Assembly (NCBI RefSeq): GCF_026339875.1
Contig: NZ_JAPEPZ010000001.1
Location: forward strand, 2,728,001-2,792,000
Reading direction: 5' to 3'
Length of the DNA stretch: 64,000 nt
Origin: Streptomyces sp. NBC_01571
Lineage (GTDB): Bacteria > Actinomycetota > Actinomycetes > Streptomycetales > Streptomycetaceae
The position numbers were made by a program, and so were the translations under genes. Shown one piece after another: positions 1-8,374 of this stretch. Below the pieces are notes generated by a model. It saw only the letters and a list, made by a program, of their open reading frames with translations. It was not told the origin of the DNA and did no database searches. The first letter of the stretch is position 1; every line of letters starts with the position of its first letter.

Positions 1-89
1 ACTTTGCGGCCCGCGTCGACGAGCTCCGCGGTCGCCGCGAGCCCCGCGAGCCCCGCTCCGATCACGATCACATCTGCGTCGTAGGCCAT
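1..89 (-). CDS. FAD-binding dehydrogenase, N-terminal fragment
   Basis: Only the first 29 or so codons are in the window; the gene runs off the left edge. The N-terminus reads MAYDADVIVIGAGLAGLAAT, a classic Rossmann dinucleotide-binding loop (GAGLAG) that binds FAD in flavoprotein oxidoreductases. The start is ATG at 89, with a GAGAGGA ribosome site just upstream. This N-terminus fits the FAD-binding dehydrogenase group related to 3-ketosteroid dehydrogenase and fumarate reductase flavoproteins, but the substrate domain is missing, so the reaction cannot be assigned. It is divergent from the DMT transporter at 380. Confidence 0.75.
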   Translation of the reverse strand, partial: MAYDADVIVIGAGLAGLAATAELVDAGRK

Positions 90-379
90 GGGCCCGTCCT
101 CTCGGCATGACGACGCGCATGTCGGCTTCGTCACAAGTCACCGTCGTCACGGCTGGTTGACAGGAAAATGGCGATCAGGGCATCGGCGGGGACCGATCGG
201 GACAGCCGATGACCGGCCCGCCGTGGTTACTGATCGGTCAGATCCTTCGGCAAGAAGAGTGACCGAGTCAACCGCCCCGTTGCGGGTACTCCGTGGGCAG
301 GGCCTGGAGGGTGGCACTACAGTCGGCGGGATACGCACCCGTGACCCGATCTGACTCCGGATGTATCGAGGTACCCAGC

Positions 380-1273
380 GTGTCGGTTCTCGTTCTGATT
401 CTCTCGGTGAGCGCGGCCTGTTGCCTGGGTTTCGGTTTCGTGCTCCAGCAGAACGCCGCGTCACGCGCCCCGCTGAACGACTTCCTCTCCCCCCGTCTGC
501 TGCTGGACCTCATCCGGGTGCCGCGCTGGCTCGGCGGCATCGGGCTCATGGTGTGCGGCATGGTTCTCGGCGCGATCGCCCTGGGCAAGGGCGAGGTCTC
601 CCTGGTGGAACCGCTCCTGGCGACCAACCTGCTGTTCGCGCTCGGCCTCTCCCGCCACCAGACGAAGAAGCCGCTGGGCCGTCAGGGCTGGTCCGGGCTC
701 GCCCTGCTCGCGGGCGGAGTGACCGCGTTCATCCTGGCGGGCCGCCCCAAGGGCGGTGACGCGGTGTCCGATCCGCTGCGGCACTGGCTGATCATCGGCG
801 TCATGATCGGGCTCGCGCTCCTCCTCACCGCCTACGCCAAACGCTCCCGGCTGGGCGCCGCTCCGGTACTGCTCGCCCTGGCCGCGGGGGTGCTGTACGG
901 GGTGCAGGACGCGCTCACCCGGGTGAGCGGGCAGCGGTTCGGCGAGGGCGGCTGGAGCGAACTGCTCATCAGCTGGCAGCCGTACGGGGTGCTGGTGCTC
1001 GGCGTGTCGGGGCTGCTGCTGGTGCAGAGCGCCTTCGAGACGGCGGAACTGCGGATGTCGCTGCCCGCGCTCACCGCCGCCCAGCCGCTCGCCGGGATCC
1101 TCTGCGGGGTGGGGTTCCTCGGGGACCGGCTGCGGACCGACGTGGGCGCGCTGACCTGGGAGGCGGCCGGACTCGCGGCGATCGTGACGGGCATCGTGCT
1201 GCTCGGGATGCACCCCGCGATGCCGGCCGGCGCGAAGAACACGGAGCTCGCGCCGGACCTCCAACGGCGCTGA
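380..1273 (+). CDS. DMT-family (EamA-like) membrane transporter
   Basis: A 297-residue polytopic membrane protein with about nine or ten hydrophobic segments and very short loops, the architecture of drug/metabolite transporters. The start is GTG at 380, preceded by GAGG at 368-371; earlier in-frame codons (from 293) lack a ribosome site and give a non-hydrophobic lead. The C-terminal half has the motif QPLAGILCGVGFLGDRL, typical of this fold, where a second repeat packs against the first. Family members export amino acids, metabolites or drugs, or sense them; the sequence does not give the substrate. It stands alone, with 290 bases of upstream spacer shared with the divergent flavoprotein and about 270 bases before the next gene. 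Confidence 0.8.
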   Translation: MSVLVLILSVSAACCLGFGFVLQQNAASRAPLNDFLSPRLLLDLIRVPRWLGGIGLMVCGMVLGAIALGKGEVSLVEPLLATNLLFALGLSRHQTKKPLGRQGWSGLALLAGGVTAFILAGRPKGGDAVSDPLRHWLIIGVMIGLALLLTAYAKRSRLGAAPVLLALAAGVLYGVQDALTRVSGQRFGEGGWSELLISWQPYGVLVLGVSGLLLVQSAFETAELRMSLPALTAAQPLAGILCGVGFLGDRLRTDVGALTWEAAGLAAIVTGIVLLGMHPAMPAGAKNTELAPDLQRR

Positions 1274-1542
1274 ACCGCCTCGGCCGAGCACGACGGCGCC
1301 TGCGCCCGGTGAGCCGCACCGCGGGCCCGTGAGCGGCACCGCCCACGGGCGGCGGACACCCGATCGGCCCAACGGCACGCACCGCCCCGGAAAACCCGGT
1401 CGGCGGAGCGGTACGCCGCGACCCGGGCGCATCGCGTGGCCGGCCGGAACTCCGCGGAGGGGCCGGGGGCGCGTGTTCCCCGGGGACGTCCCGGAGGCGG
1501 GCCGACCCGGGGCCGGTCGAACGGGGCTGGTTGGATGGAGAC

Positions 1543-2058
1543 ATGAGCGCCGCTGACGAGATCCTCGACATCGTGGACGAGAACGACGTGGTCGTCGGGG
1601 AGTCCCCGCGCGGAGAGGCGTACGCGCGCGGACTCCGCCACCGGTGCGTGTTCATCCAGGCCCGGGACTCGGTCGGCCGGCTCTTCGTCCACCGCCGCAC
1701 CGCCACCAAGCTGGTCTTCCCGTCCCTGTACGACATGTTCGTCGGCGGGGTCGTGGGCGCGGGCGAATCCTACGACGCCGCGGCCCTGCGCGAGGCCGAG
1801 GAGGAACTGGGCGTCTCCGGACTCCCGAGCCCCGTCCCGCTCTTCAAGTTCCTCTACGACGACGGCGCGGGGCACACCTGGTGGTCCGCCGTCTACGAGG
1901 TCCGCTGCGACCTCCCCGTGAACCCCCAGACGGAGGAGGTCGCCTGGCACGCCTTCCTCACCGAGGAGGAGGTGGAGCGGCGCCTGACGGAGTGGACATG
2001 GGTGCCGGACGGACTGGCGGCCTACGAACGCCTGCGCGAGCACCGGGCGACGGGCTGA
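1543..2058 (+). CDS. Nudix hydrolase (IPP-isomerase-like subgroup)
   Basis: A 171-residue protein with a complete Nudix box starting at GGVVGAGES and ending in REAEEELGV, matching GX5EX7REUXEEXGU. The glutamates bind Mg2+ and the enzyme cleaves a nucleoside diphosphate linked to a variable group. The region before the box (CVFIQARDSVGRLFVHRR) is like that of YfcD/isopentenyl-diphosphate-isomerase-type Nudix proteins. The substrate is unknown. The likely start is ATG at 1543; TTG at 1531 in frame is possible. GGAG lies only two bases before the ATG, but GGA at 1533-1535 is better placed. Next gene is 61 bases downstream on the same strand. Confidence 0.9.
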   Translation: MSAADEILDIVDENDVVVGESPRGEAYARGLRHRCVFIQARDSVGRLFVHRRTATKLVFPSLYDMFVGGVVGAGESYDAAALREAEEELGVSGLPSPVPLFKFLYDDGAGHTWWSAVYEVRCDLPVNPQTEEVAWHAFLTEEEVERRLTEWTWVPDGLAAYERLREHRATG

Positions 2059-2119
2059 CCCTTCGCGGCGCCCGACGGTGGCGGCCGGCACCGCGGAACA
2101 GCCGAGTAGGGTCCCGGAC

Positions 2120-2512
2120 GTGATCGAATTCGTACGGAACGTCCGGCTGTGGTTCGCGCCCGAGGAGGTCCGGCAGGAGGGCCGCACTCCCGACTACCGG
2201 TTCTCCCTGGCCAACGAGCGCACCTTCCTGGCCTGGCTGCGCACCGCCCTGGCGCTGATCGGGGGCGGCTTCGCCGTGGACCAGTTCCTGCCGGACCTGC
2301 GCTGGGCCTGGCGAGTCGGTCTCGCGCTGGCCCTGTTGGCGGCGGGCGTGCTGTGCTCGCTGCGGGCCGTCAACCACTGGGTGCGGTGCGAGCGGGCGAT
2401 GCGGAGGGGAGACGACCTCCCCGTGTCGCGCTTCCCGGCGCTGCTGAGCATCGCCGTCGCGGTGGTCGCGGTCGCGATGGTCGTCGTCGTCCTCGTCGGC
2501 TGGGAAGGATGA
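2120..2512 (+). CDS. DUF202 (YidH-like) membrane protein A
   Basis: A 130-residue inner-membrane protein with the DUF202 signature near residues 30-45 (SLANERTFLAWLRTALALIG), followed by three transmembrane segments. DUF202 proteins are small membrane proteins of unknown biochemical role. The start is taken at GTG 2120, with TAGGG at 2107-2111 eight bases before it; a GTG at 2078 would add a less plausible lead. The stop overlaps the start of the next DUF202 gene (ATGA), so the two are translationally coupled and probably make partner subunits. Confidence 0.85.
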   Translation: MIEFVRNVRLWFAPEEVRQEGRTPDYRFSLANERTFLAWLRTALALIGGGFAVDQFLPDLRWAWRVGLALALLAAGVLCSLRAVNHWVRCERAMRRGDDLPVSRFPALLSIAVAVVAVAMVVVVLVGWEG

Positions 2513-2838
2513 CCGTGCCCGTCCCCGAGCGGGACCCCGGGCTGCAGCCGGAGCGCACCCGGCTCGCGTGGCGACGTACGACCCTGTCGAGCACCGTCGC
2601 CGCGGTGCTGGCGGCGAAGGCGGCGCTGCACGGCGGTCCCTCGGCGACCGGCGTCGTGGTGGGTGTCCTGTGCGGCGCGCTGTGGCTGGGGCTCCTGGCG
2701 CTCGCGCACCACCGCATCCGGGTGCTGGCCGCGTCCGGCACCGCCGGCGGCCCGCCCACCCTCACACCGCGGCACGCCACGGCCGCGACCTTGTGCACGG
2801 TCGCGCTGGCCGTCTGCGCGGCGGCGCTGGTGTTCTGA
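2509..2838 (+). CDS. DUF202-like membrane protein B
   Basis: A 109-residue protein with the shortened DUF202 motif ERTRLAWRRTTLS at about residues 15-27 and three hydrophobic helices after it. It starts at ATG 2509 inside the stop codon of the preceding DUF202 gene. Paired DUF202 genes of this type are common in actinobacteria and one can infer a hetero-oligomeric membrane complex, but no function is known. A stretch of about 190 bases follows before the His-rich gene, with no recognisable site. Confidence 0.85.
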   Translation: MTVPVPERDPGLQPERTRLAWRRTTLSSTVAAVLAAKAALHGGPSATGVVVGVLCGALWLGLLALAHHRIRVLAASGTAGGPPTLTPRHATAATLCTVALAVCAAALVF

Positions 2839-3031
2839 GAAGCCGGGGGCCGGGCACGGCCACGACTGCCCCCCGGATACCGGGCACGGCCGTGACCCCC
2901 TCCACCCGTACGCCGGCCCTCCGCCCTCCCGGGCGGCACACCTGCCCGAATGATGGTGAATGGACGGAGATGTGACGCTTTCTGGCGCTAGCCTGAGCCG
3001 TCGCTTCCCGCCACGCACGAAGGTGAGCACC

Positions 3032-3331
3032 ATGACCACCCTCCATCCGGAGCACTCGGCCCACCAGCACACCCACGGTCCGGCCTGCGGACACACCGCG
3101 GTGCCGCACGGGGACCACGTCGACTACGCACACGACGGGCACCTGCACCGCGAGCACTCCGGACACTGGGACGAGTGCGAGCCGAGCGGCCACACGGCGC
3201 ACGACGACCACGGGGGCCACCAGCACGGCGACGGCTGCGGTCACCCGGCGGTCGAGCACGGCGACCACCTCGACTATCTGCACGACGGACACCGGCACGC
3301 CGAGCACGACGGCCACTGGGACGACCACTAG
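3032..3331 (+). CDS. Small histidine-rich metal-binding protein with two internal repeats
   Basis: A 99-residue cytoplasmic protein, about a quarter histidine and rich in aspartate. It contains two copies of a module beginning CGHTAVPHGDHVDYAHDGH or CGHPAVEHGDHLDYLHDGH and ending GHWDE or GHWDD. Cys-Gly-His and dense His/Asp clusters imply zinc, nickel or cobalt binding, as a store or a chaperone. Homologues I recall in Streptomyces are often labelled zinc transporter permease, but there is no membrane segment, so that name is misleading. ATG 3032 is chosen for its strong AAGGTGAG site at 3019-3026; an in-frame start at 2960 has no such support. I see no clear Zur box upstream. Confidence 0.8.
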   Translation: MTTLHPEHSAHQHTHGPACGHTAVPHGDHVDYAHDGHLHREHSGHWDECEPSGHTAHDDHGGHQHGDGCGHPAVEHGDHLDYLHDGHRHAEHDGHWDDH

Positions 3332-3486
3332 TGACGCGGCGGCGGACGGGACGGCCGACCCCCGGGGCCTCCTCCCCGTAACACCCCGGGAGCCCTCCCT
3401 CCGGCGGCTCTCCTCGATGCCCTCCCGGCGTCTCCCCCGGCCTCCGGAGGAGACGCCGATCACGTTTGGCGTACACCCTGGACGAC

Positions 3487-3504
3487 ATACCGACTGGTCG
3501 GCAT
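3487..3504. promoter_or_regulatory. Candidate TetR operator upstream of kinase/ACAD operon
   Basis: ATACCGACTGGTCGGCAT is a near-perfect palindrome (matching arms AT-CCGAC and GTCGG-AT). It lies 39 bases before the ATG of the phosphotransferase gene. Twelve of its bases recur exactly (reverse orientation) at 9233-9244, in front of the divergent SDR operon. This is the pattern expected if the TetR protein at 6028-6621 represses both arms. No experimental evidence. Confidence 0.6.
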
Positions 3505-3542
3505 CATGGTCACGTCCCGCTCCCTCGCGTGTAGGAGAAACG

Positions 3543-4565
3543 ATGAGTCCCGACCACCCGCCAGGTCTCGATCTCGACCGGCTGCGCGGCCTGCTCGACG
3601 GCGAGCGGCCCGGCCTGGCGCGCGGCCCGCTGACCGGCCGGCTGATCGAGGGCGGACGGTCGAACCTCACGTACGCGGTCACGGACGGCACCACACGATG
3701 GGTCGTACGGCGGCCTCCGCTCGGCCATGTGCTGGCCACCGCGCACGACATGAAGCGCGAACACCGGGTGATCAGCGCCCTGCATCCGACGGCCGTCCCG
3801 GTGCCGCGCCCGGTGCTGCTCTGCGAGGACGCGGAGGTGCTGGGCGCTCCCTTCTACGTCATGGAGTTCGTGGACGGCACGCCGTACCGCACCGCCGAGC
3901 AGCTCGCCCCGCTCGGCCCGCAGCGCACGCGGGACGCGGTGCTCGGGCTGGTCGACACGCTCGTCGCACTGCACGCCGTGGATCCCGCCGAGGTGGGCCT
4001 CGCCGACTTCGGCCGCCCCGAAGGCTTCCTGGACCGTCAGCTGCGGCGCTGGGGCAAGCAGTTGGACGCCTCCAGAAACCGTGAGCTGACCGGGATCGAC
4101 GAGCTGCAGGCGGCCCTGGGGCGCGCGCTGCCGCACTCCCCCGCGCCCACCGTCGTGCACGGCGACTACCGGCTCGACAACGTACTGATCGGCGAGGACG
4201 ACCGGATCAAGGCGATCCTGGACTGGGAGATGTCCACGCTCGGCGACCCGCTGACCGACCTGGGCCTGCTGGTGATGTACAGCGCGCCCCTCGAACTGCC
4301 CGACTCCCCCATCAGCACGACCGCTTCGGCCGCCGGACACCCGGACCCGGCCGAGATCGTCGAACGGTACGCCGCGCGCTCGGGGCGCGACGCGTCCGAC
4401 GTCGCCTGGTACACGGCGTTCGCCTGGTTCAAGCTCGCCGTGATCCTGGAGGGCATCCACTACCGCTACACGCTCGGCCAGACGGTCGGCGCGGGCTTCG
4501 ACCGCATCGGTGATCTGGTGCCGTTCTTCATCGAGCACGGCCTGACCACTCTTCAGGAAGGCTGA
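3543..4565 (+). CDS. APH-fold phosphotransferase, ACAD10/11 kinase-domain type
   Basis: A 340-residue kinase-like protein of the aminoglycoside phosphotransferase fold. VVHGDYRLDNVL (about residues 204-215) is the catalytic loop with the HxDxxxxN pattern, and ILDWE about 15 residues later supplies the metal-binding Asp. The early segment EGGRSNLTY is the nucleotide loop. Proteins of this type are fused to an acyl-CoA dehydrogenase in human ACAD10/11, and LvaA in pseudomonad levulinate use is related; there they phosphorylate 4-hydroxyacyl-CoA. Here the dehydrogenase is a separate gene seven bases downstream, so the pair looks like the unfused version. The start has a very good TAGGAGAAACG site. 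Antibiotic resistance is unlikely given the context. Confidence 0.85.
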   Translation: MSPDHPPGLDLDRLRGLLDGERPGLARGPLTGRLIEGGRSNLTYAVTDGTTRWVVRRPPLGHVLATAHDMKREHRVISALHPTAVPVPRPVLLCEDAEVLGAPFYVMEFVDGTPYRTAEQLAPLGPQRTRDAVLGLVDTLVALHAVDPAEVGLADFGRPEGFLDRQLRRWGKQLDASRNRELTGIDELQAALGRALPHSPAPTVVHGDYRLDNVLIGEDDRIKAILDWEMSTLGDPLTDLGLLVMYSAPLELPDSPISTTASAAGHPDPAEIVERYAARSGRDASDVAWYTAFAWFKLAVILEGIHYRYTLGQTVGAGFDRIGDLVPFFIEHGLTTLQEG

Positions 4566-4571
4566 TCCGCC

Positions 4572-5786
4572 ATGGACTTCGCATTCGACGCGCGCACCGA
4601 GGAACTGCGCGACAGGCTGCTCGCCTTCATGGACGAGTACGTGTACCCGGCGGAGGCGGTGGCGGAGGAGCAGCGCGCCCGGCTGGCCTCGCCGTGGGAC
4701 ACGCCCGCCGTGGTCGGGGAGTTGAAGGCCGAGGCACGCAGGCAGGGGCTGTGGAACCTCTTCCTGCCCGACGCCGAGCACGGAGCCGGACTCACCAACC
4801 TCCAGTACGCGCCGCTCGCCGAGATCACCGGCCGCAGCCCGCACCTGGCGCCCACCGCGCTGAACTGCGCGGCGCCGGACACCGGCAACATGGAGGTGCT
4901 CGCGCAGTTCGGCGACGAGCGGCAGAAGAAGCAGTGGCTGGAGCCGCTGCTCGCCGGTGAGATCCGCTCGGCGTTCGCGATGACCGAGCCGGAGGTGGCC
5001 TCCTCCGACGCGACCAACATCACCACACACATCCAGCGGGACGGCGACGAGTACGTCGTCACCGGCCGCAAGTGGTACATCTCCGGGGCCATGAACCCGG
5101 ACTGCAGGATCTTCATCGTGATGGGCAAGACGGACCCGGACGGCCCGGACATCCGCCGCCAGCAGTCCATGGTCCTGGTCCCGCGCGACACGCCGGGGGT
5201 CGAAGTCCGGCGCGCCATGCAGGTGTACGGCTACGAGGACCATTCCCACGGCGGGCACGCGGAGGTCGTCTTCGACGGGGCCCGCGTGCCCGTCACCAAC
5301 CTGGTCGGCGAGGAGGGCGGCGGCTTCGCCATCGCCCAGGCGCGGCTCGGCCCCGGCCGTATCCACCACTGCATGCGGCTGATCGGCATGGCCGAGCGGG
5401 CGATCGAGCTGATGTGCCGGCGGGCGGTGTCCCGGACGGCGTTCGGCAAGCCGCTGGCACAGCAGGGCGTGGTCCAGAACTGGATCGCCGACGCGCGGGT
5501 GGCCGTCGAGCAGCTGCGGCTGCTGGTGCTGAAGACCGCGTGGATGATGGACACGGTCGGCAACCGGGGCGCCCACACCGAGATCCAGGCGATCAAGATC
5601 GCCACTCCGCGTACGGTCGTCGACATCCTCGACAAGGCGGTGCAACTGCACGGTGCCGGGGGTGTGAGCCAGGACTTCCCGCTGGCGGAGCTCTGGGCCA
5701 GTGCGCGCACCCTGAAGCTCGCGGACGGGCCGGACGAGGTGCACCAGCGGTCGCTGGCGCGGCGGGAGATCAAGAAGTACGTGTGA
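4572..5786 (+). CDS. Acyl-CoA dehydrogenase family protein, ACAD11/LvaC type
   Basis: A 404-residue flavoenzyme with the full acyl-CoA dehydrogenase architecture: helical N-domain, beta domain around FAMTEPEVASSDAT (about residues 136-149) and a C-terminal helical domain with GVVQNWIADAR. At the position of the usual catalytic YEGT motif it has ADGPDEVH, an Asp in place of the base Glu, as I recall for ACAD10/11-like members. In those enzymes the dehydrogenase fold acts on the phosphorylated 4-hydroxyacyl-CoA, helping to turn it into an enoyl- or 3-hydroxyacyl-CoA. It probably shares an mRNA and pathway with the kinase just upstream. A strong hairpin follows about 95 bases after its stop. Confidence 0.88.
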   Translation: MDFAFDARTEELRDRLLAFMDEYVYPAEAVAEEQRARLASPWDTPAVVGELKAEARRQGLWNLFLPDAEHGAGLTNLQYAPLAEITGRSPHLAPTALNCAAPDTGNMEVLAQFGDERQKKQWLEPLLAGEIRSAFAMTEPEVASSDATNITTHIQRDGDEYVVTGRKWYISGAMNPDCRIFIVMGKTDPDGPDIRRQQSMVLVPRDTPGVEVRRAMQVYGYEDHSHGGHAEVVFDGARVPVTNLVGEEGGGFAIAQARLGPGRIHHCMRLIGMAERAIELMCRRAVSRTAFGKPLAQQGVVQNWIADARVAVEQLRLLVLKTAWMMDTVGNRGAHTEIQAIKIATPRTVVDILDKAVQLHGAGGVSQDFPLAELWASARTLKLADGPDEVHQRSLARREIKKYV

Positions 5787-5838
5787 CACCGGGGGCGGTG
5801 GGGGGTGTTCGCCCCCGCCGCCCCTGCCCGTCCCGTAA

Positions 5839-6013
5839 CTGGGGGCTCCGCCCCCAGACCCCCGCATCGGCCTGAACGGCCTCGTCCTCAAACGCCGGAC
5901 GGGCTGACATACCCAGCCCGTCCGGCGTTTGAGGACGAGCCCTTCGGGCGAAGCGGGGGTCCAGGGGGCCCGGGGTCGCAGCGCCCCTGGCGGGGTCTGG
6001 GGCGGAGCCCCAT
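5839..6013. repeat. Composite inverted repeat / bidirectional terminator
   Basis: Between the convergent dehydrogenase and TetR genes lies a perfect 26-bp stem (5881-5906 pairing with 5914-5939, 7-base loop). It is flanked on the left by an 8-bp hairpin (5839-5846/5850-5857) whose sequence returns, inverted, near 5992-6013 (GGGGTCTGGGGCGGAGCCCC). The whole block therefore reads as a nested inverted repeat. It should terminate transcription from both sides. I recall very similar elements in intergenic gaps of many Streptomyces genomes, so it may be a dispersed repeat. Confidence 0.85.
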
Positions 6014-6027
6014 GGACGGGGAGGAGA

Positions 6028-6621
6028 CTACGGCCGCAGCGCACGCAGCAGCAGGTCGGCCAGGTGCTCGGCGACTTCCTGCGGAGTGAGCGGGCCGTCC
6101 GGGCGGTACCACGTCGACAGATGGTGGACCGATCCGAAGTGGTAGTCGACGACCAGGTCCGCCGGGGTGGCCGTGGAGAAGACGCCCTTCCTCTGGCCCT
6201 CCTCGATCAGCGCGCGGAAGCGCTCGTGGTAGCGGCGCCGCTCGGACCGCACCTGCTTGAGCTTCTCGGGGCTGAGATGGTGCATCGAGCGGAAGAAGAT
6301 CGAGGCGTCGTCGAGATTGTCGATGGTCGTGACGACCACGTCCGCCGCCGCGCCCCGGACCCGCTCCTCCACCGGCGCGTCGGACTCCGCGAACGCGTCC
6401 AGCCGCTCCTGCTGGATGCGCAGCACGCGTGCGTACACCTCGTGCAGGAGGTCGTCCTTCGAGCCGAAGTAGTGGTAGAGCGCCCCCTTGGTGACGCCTG
6501 CCGCCTCGACGATCTCCTGCACGGAGGTCCGGTCGTAGCCCTGCTCGGCGAAGAGCCGGGTGGCGGCGGCCAGGAGCCGCTGCGGGACGGGCGTACCGTC
6601 GCCGTCCGTCGTTCTGGGCAC
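6028..6621 (-). CDS. TetR-family regulator of the kinase/ACAD/CoA-ligase cluster
   Basis: A 197-residue regulator. The N-terminal helix-turn-helix spans LLAAATRLFAEQGYDRTSVQ and VTKGALYHYFGSKDDLL, the standard TetR recognition module. The C-terminal ligand domain is rich in aromatic and acidic residues and would bind an acyl-CoA or hydroxyacid, if context is a guide. It is the last gene of the leftward SDR-ligase-tetR run (91 bases after the ligase stop). GTG 6621 is preferred, with AGGTGG just upstream; GTG 6630 is an alternative. Paired operators at 3487 and 9227 suggest it controls both arms. Confidence 0.88.
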   Translation of the reverse strand: MPRTTDGDGTPVPQRLLAAATRLFAEQGYDRTSVQEIVEAAGVTKGALYHYFGSKDDLLHEVYARVLRIQQERLDAFAESDAPVEERVRGAAADVVVTTIDNLDDASIFFRSMHHLSPEKLKQVRSERRRYHERFRALIEEGQRKGVFSTATPADLVVDYHFGSVHHLSTWYRPDGPLTPQEVAEHLADLLLRALRP

Positions 6622-6712
6622 TGCCGCCACCTGCCTTCCGTACGTGGTTCGATGAAAGCGCCGCTCGGTGGAGGACGCTGCCCGGAGGCACGCCGTCCAC
6701 TGAGATTGTTCT

Positions 6713-8374
6713 CTACTCCGGGGCCTGCGAGCGCGTACGCAGTTCCCGACGGAGGATCTTCCCACTCGCCGTCTTCGGCAGGTCGGGCAGGATCTCCACG
6801 TACCGCGGATACTTGTAGGCGGCCAGTCTCTCCTTGCAGTACGCGGCGAGCGCGTCGGGGTCCTCCTCGGCGCCCGGCCGCAGGCTGATGTACGCCTTGA
6901 CGGTCTCGCCGCGGTAGCCGTCGGGGATGCCCACGACGGCCGCCTCGCGGACCGCCGGATGGGTGTAGAGCACGTCCTCGACCTCGCGGGGCCACACCTT
7001 GAAGCCGGACGCGTTGATCATGTCCTTCTTGCGGTCGACGACGTAGAGCCAGCCCTCCGGGTCCATGAACCCGATGTCGCCGGTGCGCAGCTCACCGTCC
7101 GGGAAGGTCTCGGCGGTGGCCTCGGGGCGCTGCCAGTAGCCCGGCACGACCTGCGGTCCCGTGACGAGGATCTCGCCCTGTTCCCCGAACGGGACCTCCC
7201 TGCCCTGCTCGTCGACGATGCGTACGACGCTGTCGGGGCCCGGCAGGCCGACGGCCAGCGTGCCCGAGACCGGGTCGACGGGGGCCTCCCGGCCCGGCGG
7301 TACGGAGGCGCACGGCGCGGTGCATTCGGTGAGCCCGTAGCCGTTGCGGATGTAGGGCCCGAATCCGGCGCGGAACTTCTCCACCAGGGCCGGCGGCAGT
7401 GGTGCGCCGCCGGAGGAGATGTTCACGAAGGACGAGAAGTGGTCCGGTGTGACGGACGGATGGGCGGCCAGGGCCATGAAGGCCGTCGAGGGGCCGACGG
7501 TGTAGAGCGGCCGGTGCTCGGCGAACGCGTCGAGCACGACCCCCGCCTCGAAGCGGTAGGCGAGGACCAGTGTGCCCGCGCTGTTGAGGCAGGCGGCGAG
7601 CTGGCAGACCATGCCGGTGATGTGGAACAGGGGCGCCATCGCGAAGTACACCGGCGCCTCGGGCAGCCCGAGACCGGTCCGCTGCCGCTCGGCGTTGTAC
7701 ATGATGTTGCCGTGCGTGTTGGTGGCGCCCTTGGGGGTGCCGCTGGTGCCGGACGTGTAGCTGATCAGCGCGATGTCCGAGGGACCCGCGTCGCGGTCTT
7801 CGGGGGCCTTGTGTCCCCGCGCGGCGACCGTCCCGAGGTCGTCGGCGTCCGCGGCACCCGGAAGTCGCTCGAAGGTCAGCACGCGCGCGTCGTCACGGCT
7901 CTGGAAGTCCAGTTCGCAGCCCGTGAGGACGATGCTCACGGCCGAGTCGGCCGCCGTCTCGCGCAGGTACGACTCCCACGCGCGGTCGGAGCAGACCAGG
8001 GCGCGCACGTCCGCGTCGTGCAGGACGTGGCGGACCTCGCCCGACTTGTACATGGGGTTGACCGGCACGACGGTCGCGCCGGCCTTCCAGGCGCCGAGCA
8101 GCGCGAGCACGAAGTGCGGGGAGTTCTGCAGCAGGATCGCGACCCGGTCGCCCCGCTCCAGTCCGCGCGCGGCGAGATGCCCGGCGACCGAGTCGCTCAG
8201 CTCGTCCACCTCGCGGTAGCTGAGCCGGCCGTCGAAGTAGGCGAGCGCGGTGCGGTCCGGAACGTCCGCCACGGCCGCGCGCAGGGCGTGCACCAGGGAG
8301 TCGGCGGGGGTCACGGGGGCGCGCTGCGCGTCGCTGAGGAGGGCCACCCAGGGGCGGTCGGCATAGGTGGTCAC
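6713..8374 (-). CDS. Acyl-CoA synthetase (AMP-forming)
   Basis: A 553-residue member of the adenylate-forming superfamily. The P-loop SYTSGTSGTPKGA is at about residues 193-205, GYGLTE binds the adenine, TGD and the lysine in the DRKKDMI hinge follow, and the C-terminal TASGKILRREL carries the catalytic lysine. It activates a carboxylic acid to acyl-AMP and then acyl-CoA, providing entry of the free acid to the pathway encoded here (compare LvaE in levulinate use). GTG 8374 lies in the stop codon of the SDR gene (GTGA overlap), with GGGAGG in the SDR tail as ribosome site, so translation is coupled. Confidence 0.92.
   Translation of the reverse strand: MTTYADRPWVALLSDAQRAPVTPADSLVHALRAAVADVPDRTALAYFDGRLSYREVDELSDSVAGHLAARGLERGDRVAILLQNSPHFVLALLGAWKAGATVVPVNPMYKSGEVRHVLHDADVRALVCSDRAWESYLRETAADSAVSIVLTGCELDFQSRDDARVLTFERLPGAADADDLGTVAARGHKAPEDRDAGPSDIALISYTSGTSGTPKGATNTHGNIMYNAERQRTGLGLPEAPVYFAMAPLFHITGMVCQLAACLNSAGTLVLAYRFEAGVVLDAFAEHRPLYTVGPSTAFMALAAHPSVTPDHFSSFVNISSGGAPLPPALVEKFRAGFGPYIRNGYGLTECTAPCASVPPGREAPVDPVSGTLAVGLPGPDSVVRIVDEQGREVPFGEQGEILVTGPQVVPGYWQRPEATAETFPDGELRTGDIGFMDPEGWLYVVDRKKDMINASGFKVWPREVEDVLYTHPAVREAAVVGIPDGYRGETVKAYISLRPGAEEDPDALAAYCKERLAAYKYPRYVEILPDLPKTASGKILRRELRTRSQAPE

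Noticed and set aside
2940-2990. A Zur-like site before the His-rich protein gene (AATGATGGTGAATGG)
   Set aside because: Only a weak resemblance to the actinobacterial Zur palindrome; too many mismatches.
3543-4565. Aminoglycoside resistance gene
   Set aside because: The kinase has the APH fold but is paired with an acyl-CoA dehydrogenase as in ACAD10/11; resistance is not supported.
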